Of a DNA stretch of 64,000 nucleotides, positions 60,161-64,000 are shown piece by piece. Origin of the DNA: Sporomusa malonica (GTDB lineage Bacteria; Bacillota; Negativicutes; Sporomusales; Sporomusaceae); assembly GCF_900176355.1 (NCBI RefSeq), contig NZ_FWXI01000023.1, forward strand, positions 28,151-92,150, written 5' to 3'. Numbering within the stretch: the stretch's first letter is position 1; each line of letters opens with the position of its first letter. Below the pieces are notes generated by a model, which was given only the letters and a program-made list of their open reading frames with translations, was not told the DNA's origin and did not search any database. The position numbers and the translations under genes are program-made.

Positions 60161-60607
60161 ATGCTCAGCCAATTGAAGGCTAACCAAGGTAAACAAGTTG
60201 CTATTGAGTTAGTTAGTGGAAAAAGTCTTTTTGGAACTATTTTGGAGGTTGATGAGAAAACCTTACGCATGGATACCGATGAGGGAGTGGCAACAATACT
60301 TGTCGACTCTATTCAGATTATTTTAGAAAACAATGAGCGCGCCTTGGAAGAAGTTGATATGGAAGAAATCGTACAACAATTAAGAGATGTTGTAGAAGCT
60401 CGCTATGTATGTTTGGGCTGGAATGGGTTTAGATGCCCGGTTAGTTATACTTGTAGAAGACCGCACCGTTGTAACCGGTTTACTTGCCCTGGAAGCTTCA
60501 GCATCGGTCAACCGCCACCCGATATGCCTTGCGTAACAGCTTTTTATGGTATGGTAGGGCCTCGTCAAGAGAAAAAAGCAGGTAGTGAAGAAGACCCTAA
60601 GGAATAG
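60161..60607 (+). CDS. Six-cysteine protein with Sm-like N-terminus, candidate radical SAM substrate
   Basis: 148 residues from ATG 60161, behind AAAGGAG. Residues 1-57 look like a small beta domain with an Sm/DUF2642-like rhythm (GKQVAIELVSGKSLFGTILE, VDEKTLRMD), known from some spore coat proteins. A helical, acidic linker (58-80) follows, then a tail with cysteines at 84, 92, 98, 104, 109 and 124, rich in Arg, Pro and aromatic residues (CPVSYTCRRPHRCNRFTCPG), and a charged end. The gene overlaps nothing and is followed after 3 bp by a SPASM radical SAM enzyme, so it may be the enzyme's substrate. Alternatively it is a metal-binding or spore coat protein. No family assigned with confidence. 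Confidence 0.65.
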   Translation: MLSQLKANQGKQVAIELVSGKSLFGTILEVDEKTLRMDTDEGVATILVDSIQIILENNERALEEVDMEEIVQQLRDVVEARYVCLGWNGFRCPVSYTCRRPHRCNRFTCPGSFSIGQPPPDMPCVTAFYGMVGPRQEKKAGSEEDPKE

Positions 60608-60610
60608 CTT

Positions 60611-61831
60611 ATGGAAAACAGAAATGGTCTAGTGTTAAAACAAATCGTTGATTTTATTGGGGAGTACTCTAAAACAAATCCAGGGTACTCCCCCCAGTCT
60701 CTGGCAGTAAGCTTGACCCAAAAGTTCTTCATTAGGTCAGAGGATGCTAAAAAGCTGGCAATGCTTGTTGAGCAGGAAATAAACGATAAGCTTGGCTTGG
60801 CGGCCATGGAGTTAAATCTGACATTTAATTGCAACTTGACTTGTGAATACTGTTTTGTACACAATAAAAGCCCTAACGATAGAATGACTTTAGAAACAGC
60901 ACAAAAGGCGATCGACTTATTATTTAAGCGACCGTACTCGATTGTGTCGATCACTTTATTTGGTGGCGAACCGCTCTTGGAATTTGATTTAATAAAAAAG
61001 ATAGTCCCATATGCTCTGGAAAAAGCGCAAAAGAGTGGCGTTAAAGTTGACTGGGCCATAACCACCAACGGAACCCTAATTAATGAAGACATTCTGCAGT
61101 TTTTTGCGCAACATCAGATCAACATGTTACTTAGTATCGATGGCGGCCCAGAAACTCACGACCGCTACCGTCGAACCAAAAGCGGCGACGGTACATGGCA
61201 GACAATTGCTGATTTAATACCGATTTTACAAACATACCAGCCTTGGCTTGGGGCAAGAATGACCGTTAGCACGGAAGCGATTAGTAGTATGAGGAGCGAT
61301 TTTAGGCAGCTCGTAGAATTAGGGATAAACCAATTTATTATCGCTCCGGCGCAGGGGGCCGAATGCTGGACCAAAGAACAAACAGAACAGTTTGGTTCTA
61401 ATCTACTAAAGATACAGCAGGATTACCTTGCATTGAAACAGGCAGGTGCCGCACTATTTATCGAGGACTTTGAAAGTGATGAAAATGAACAGGAACATTT
61501 GGGTTGGGGGTGTCGCGCAGGTGTCACCTCTTTGGCCGTAGCCCCTAATGGCGATATAAGTCCGTGTTCTAAGCTACTGGGTCTTTCAGATGAAAAAGGC
61601 AGATGTATAGTCGGTAATGTACATTCCAGTATTGACTATAAGCTGTTAGAACCGTTTCAGAAATCAATAAGTCAACAGCCGATGAAGTGTAAGCAATGTA
61701 CTAATCAGTGCACAGGCGGTTGTTATGCAGTAAACTATGAACAGACTGGTGACCACTTTGCACTATCTGAGGAGAATTGTCTGTTTTGGGCTGTCCGACA
61801 AGCAATTCCCAGATTACCCCCTGATGTATAG
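60611..61831 (+). CDS. Radical SAM/SPASM peptide-modifying enzyme
   Basis: 406 residues. An N-terminal helical region (1-66; possibly a small peptide-recognition domain, not certain) precedes the radical SAM core with C74-x3-C78-x2-C81 (CNLTCEYC) and FGGEPLLEF. The SPASM part (about 300-395) has CRAGVTSLAVAPNGDISPCSK and CKQCTNQCTGGCYAVNYE, cysteines for auxiliary [4Fe-4S] clusters. This set occurs in enzymes making thioether or other cross-links in ribosomal peptides, and in sulfatase maturases. ATG 60611 lies 3 bp after the six-cysteine protein, with AAGGAA overlapping its end, so the two are coupled. Confidence 0.88.
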   Translation: MENRNGLVLKQIVDFIGEYSKTNPGYSPQSLAVSLTQKFFIRSEDAKKLAMLVEQEINDKLGLAAMELNLTFNCNLTCEYCFVHNKSPNDRMTLETAQKAIDLLFKRPYSIVSITLFGGEPLLEFDLIKKIVPYALEKAQKSGVKVDWAITTNGTLINEDILQFFAQHQINMLLSIDGGPETHDRYRRTKSGDGTWQTIADLIPILQTYQPWLGARMTVSTEAISSMRSDFRQLVELGINQFIIAPAQGAECWTKEQTEQFGSNLLKIQQDYLALKQAGAALFIEDFESDENEQEHLGWGCRAGVTSLAVAPNGDISPCSKLLGLSDEKGRCIVGNVHSSIDYKLLEPFQKSISQQPMKCKQCTNQCTGGCYAVNYEQTGDHFALSEENCLFWAVRQAIPRLPPDV

Positions 61832-61855
61832 AGTTCTGTTTTATACCCTAGCATG

Positions 61856-61897
61856 AACTTCGGGTTATCTATAATTATAGACCCGAAGTTTTTTTTT
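61856..61897 (+). terminator. Terminator of the radical SAM operon
   Basis: AACTTCGGGT (61856-61865) pairs with ACCCGAAGTT (61881-61890), with a further TATAAT/ATTATA inner pairing, then seven more T. Confidence 0.9.
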
Positions 61898-61989
61898 CTG
61901 CTTCTCTCGGTTTAGAGCATACCTGTAACCTTCTCCTCATATATGTTATTGTCTTAGGCATTTGTCACTTCATAAAAGGGGATGGCTGC

Positions 61990-63249
61990 ATGGGGAAGCG
62001 AGACTGGTTACTAGCTCTTTGGTTAATTTGGTGGTTTATCATGCCTATTCTGCCGGATGGCGCACAGGCTGAGGCACAGGAAAATAAAAACCAAATCATC
62101 GTTAATATTCCTAGTCGCACACTGGAATTGTACAAGGACAATACTCTGATAAAGGAATATCAGATTGCTATTGGGAAACCGTCCACACCTACGCCTACCG
62201 GAGAGTTTACTATCATTGAAAAAGAAGTTGATCCTGCCTGGTATCCCCCTGGCAAGGGCTATGTTGTGCCTTCCGGACCTAGTAACCCGTTGGGTTACCG
62301 TTGGATGGGGATTGGCTCTATGTATGGTATTCATGGCACAAACGCCCCTTGGTCAATTGGACTAGCTGTTTCGAATGGTTGTATGCGGATGCAGGAAGAA
62401 GATGTCGAAGAATTATTTGAGCTTGTGAACTCTGACACACTGGTTAAAGTTGAGTATGAACGAATTAAAGTTCGGATTGATAATAATGGAAAAGCGTCTA
62501 TTGGCGTTTATCCTGATGTATACGGACGGCAGCGAGTAACTGTGGCGGGCGTAAAAGAGGCGCTGGCCCAGGCTAATTTAGGTAATCTGGTTGATGATGC
62601 ATTTTTGGAGACGCTCGTCGAAGCAGTTCCAGACAGGCAGGTTGTGTTTGCACAGCTGCACAAGCTTAAGATAAATGGCAGAATGCGTCCTGAACGCATA
62701 ATATCCTGGGAAGGTAAAAAGCATATCCCTGTCATGGCGCTAGTTGATAGCCTACATACCACTGTAACCTGGAATGAAGGCAATAAGACAATTACTCGTC
62801 AAAACCTGACCGCTCCTGGCTTTAAACGCGGTAATACCATATATGTTAACGTTGAGCATCTACCAGTATTATTCGGTGGGCGGGAAGTGTGGAATGACAG
62901 TCAGAACTGCCTGGAACTCATGCTACCGGTGGCTAATCTTGATGGTCAGTTGCTGTCAGGAGATATTCAACGTATAGGGGATACCTTAGCTGTCCCTGCT
63001 CTTACGTTAGCACAGGCACTTGGTGAGCGAGTAACTTGGCGGCCTAGTACAGCAGAACTGCTGGTACACGGCAGGCCGGCGCCGATCAGGATGATAGGAG
63101 GACAGCCATTTGTAACAATACAGGATATTGGTAAAGTATATAATACCGCCGCCGTATGGGACGATAAATCCCAGTCAATAGAGTTGTCTTATCCGCTGTA
63201 CACCATCGACTATTCGATGTATCTTGATCCAGGTGAAGAATTCCTTTGA
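61990..63249 (+). CDS. L,D-transpeptidase (YkuD) with copper-amine-oxidase-like stalk domains
   Basis: 419-residue exported protein. A signal sequence (LLALWLIWWFIMPILP, cleavage near AQA) is followed by a YkuD domain (about 30-155): IIVNIPSRTLELYKDN, GKPSTPTPTGEF, and the catalytic IHGTNAPWSIGLAVSNGCMRM with His and Cys of HGT...SxGCxR. From about 200 come regions like the copper amine oxidase N-terminal repeat (KINGRMRPERIISWEGKKHI, GDTLAVPALTLAQAL), common wall-binding stalks in clostridia. It would crosslink peptidoglycan 3-3 or attach proteins, outside the membrane or in the spore wall. ATG 61990 follows AAAAGGGG. Confidence 0.88.
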   Translation: MGKRDWLLALWLIWWFIMPILPDGAQAEAQENKNQIIVNIPSRTLELYKDNTLIKEYQIAIGKPSTPTPTGEFTIIEKEVDPAWYPPGKGYVVPSGPSNPLGYRWMGIGSMYGIHGTNAPWSIGLAVSNGCMRMQEEDVEELFELVNSDTLVKVEYERIKVRIDNNGKASIGVYPDVYGRQRVTVAGVKEALAQANLGNLVDDAFLETLVEAVPDRQVVFAQLHKLKINGRMRPERIISWEGKKHIPVMALVDSLHTTVTWNEGNKTITRQNLTAPGFKRGNTIYVNVEHLPVLFGGREVWNDSQNCLELMLPVANLDGQLLSGDIQRIGDTLAVPALTLAQALGERVTWRPSTAELLVHGRPAPIRMIGGQPFVTIQDIGKVYNTAAVWDDKSQSIELSYPLYTIDYSMYLDPGEEFL

Positions 63250-63292
63250 GTAAGTTGGGCAGTTTTGGAGATAATTACTTGTAGCAGGTGGA

Positions 63293-63322
63293 TTGACATG
63301 ACAGAGCGAGGCGTGATATTAT
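63293..63322 (+). promoter_or_regulatory. rRNA operon promoter P1
   Basis: TTGACA (63293-63298), 18-nt spacer, TATTAT (63317-63322). It is preceded by GGCGTGA directly before the -10. Confidence 0.65.
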
Positions 63323-63407
63323 AAGTAAGTCGCCATTCGGTGCGGCAAAATATTCCAAAATGCATGACGAGAAATAAGTTTTGGAATAAAGGCAGAAAAG
63401 AATTATG

Positions 63408-63436
63408 TTGACACGATGAACCAAGCGTGATAACAT
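63408..63436 (+). promoter_or_regulatory. rRNA operon promoter P2
   Basis: TTGACA (63408-63413), 17-nt spacer, TAACAT (63431-63436). GCGTGATA spans the -10 start as in P1. After it, CCTGAAAACTGAACAATG near 63483 is the typical rRNA leader segment of Bacillota. Confidence 0.75.
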
Positions 63437-63606
63437 ATAAAAGCTGTCGAATTGAGCAGCAATGCGAACGACAACAACGTTCCCTGAAAACTGAACAATG
63501 TAAAGTAATGCATCATAAAAATGCCAGATGTGCGTGCGTGTCGCAAGACACAAACCAAAACAATTTTTGATTTAATGAGCCGATAAACGGCTTCAATAAA
63601 TGTTTT

Positions 63607-64000
<394 letters not shown>

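Overview
The window reads as a chromosomal segment of a spore-forming Negativicutes bacterium, most likely Sporomusaceae. The reasons are a 16S rRNA 5' end of this type at the right edge, a GerA-type spore germination operon, clostridial-style nitrogenase genes (nifI1/nifI2 between nifH and nifD, short NifK, insertion-bearing NifD, split nifV), a flavodiiron protein and c-di-AMP signalling. Gene density is high, start codons are mixed (ATG, GTG, TTG and apparently one ATT), and convergent genes often share one palindromic terminator.

Left part (1-13.9 kb): a truncated PAS protein, a diguanylate cyclase, a PanE-type reductase, a YitT membrane protein, a dicarboxylate symporter, and a four-gene polar amino acid ABC transporter whose leader looks like a transcription attenuator. 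Then come an FprA flavodiiron protein, an iron-sulfur flavoprotein, a Crp/Fnr regulator, an MTH865-like protein, a DUF1638 protein and an exported protein.

13.9-27 kb looks like a turgor and spore region. It holds glucosyl-3-phosphoglycerate synthase next to a truncated HAD phosphatase, two paralogous MscS channels, a c-di-AMP (ydaO-type) riboswitch before a DapB-like reductase, the gerKA-KB-KC operon with a small fourth membrane protein, an HPP protein, and a racemase plus acetyltransferase behind the second channel. Two ~80-bp direct repeats flank the gpgS-mscS module.

27-36.3 kb is mixed: MetF-like reductase, exported proteins, RibU, guanylate kinase-like protein, YjfB, a KDG/KDPG operon (eda-kdgK-lacI) behind a palindromic operator, and TcdA. 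36.8-48.1 kb is one long Mo-nitrogenase operon, nifH-I1-I2-D-K-E-N-B-anfO-nifV(omega)-nifV(alpha). It is preceded by a non-coding stretch with stacked hairpins and met at its 3' end by two tiny minus-strand genes. An ~89-bp dispersed repeat sits inside it and again before ribU.

48.7-59.9 kb is a sigma-54 regulon. A PAS-AAA+ activator lies among three -24/-12 promoters that drive two LarA-like genes, a divergent PanB, an anion transporter and a TRAP transporter. Two of the promoters share a 13-mer exactly 104 nt upstream, a likely activator site. A hydroxy-acid, perhaps pantoate, breakdown role is proposed as a hypothesis. 60.1-61.8 kb holds a protein with six cysteines in 41 residues followed at once by a SPASM radical SAM enzyme, the best candidate here for an undescribed peptide modification system. 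An L,D-transpeptidase and the start of an rRNA operon with tandem promoters close the window.
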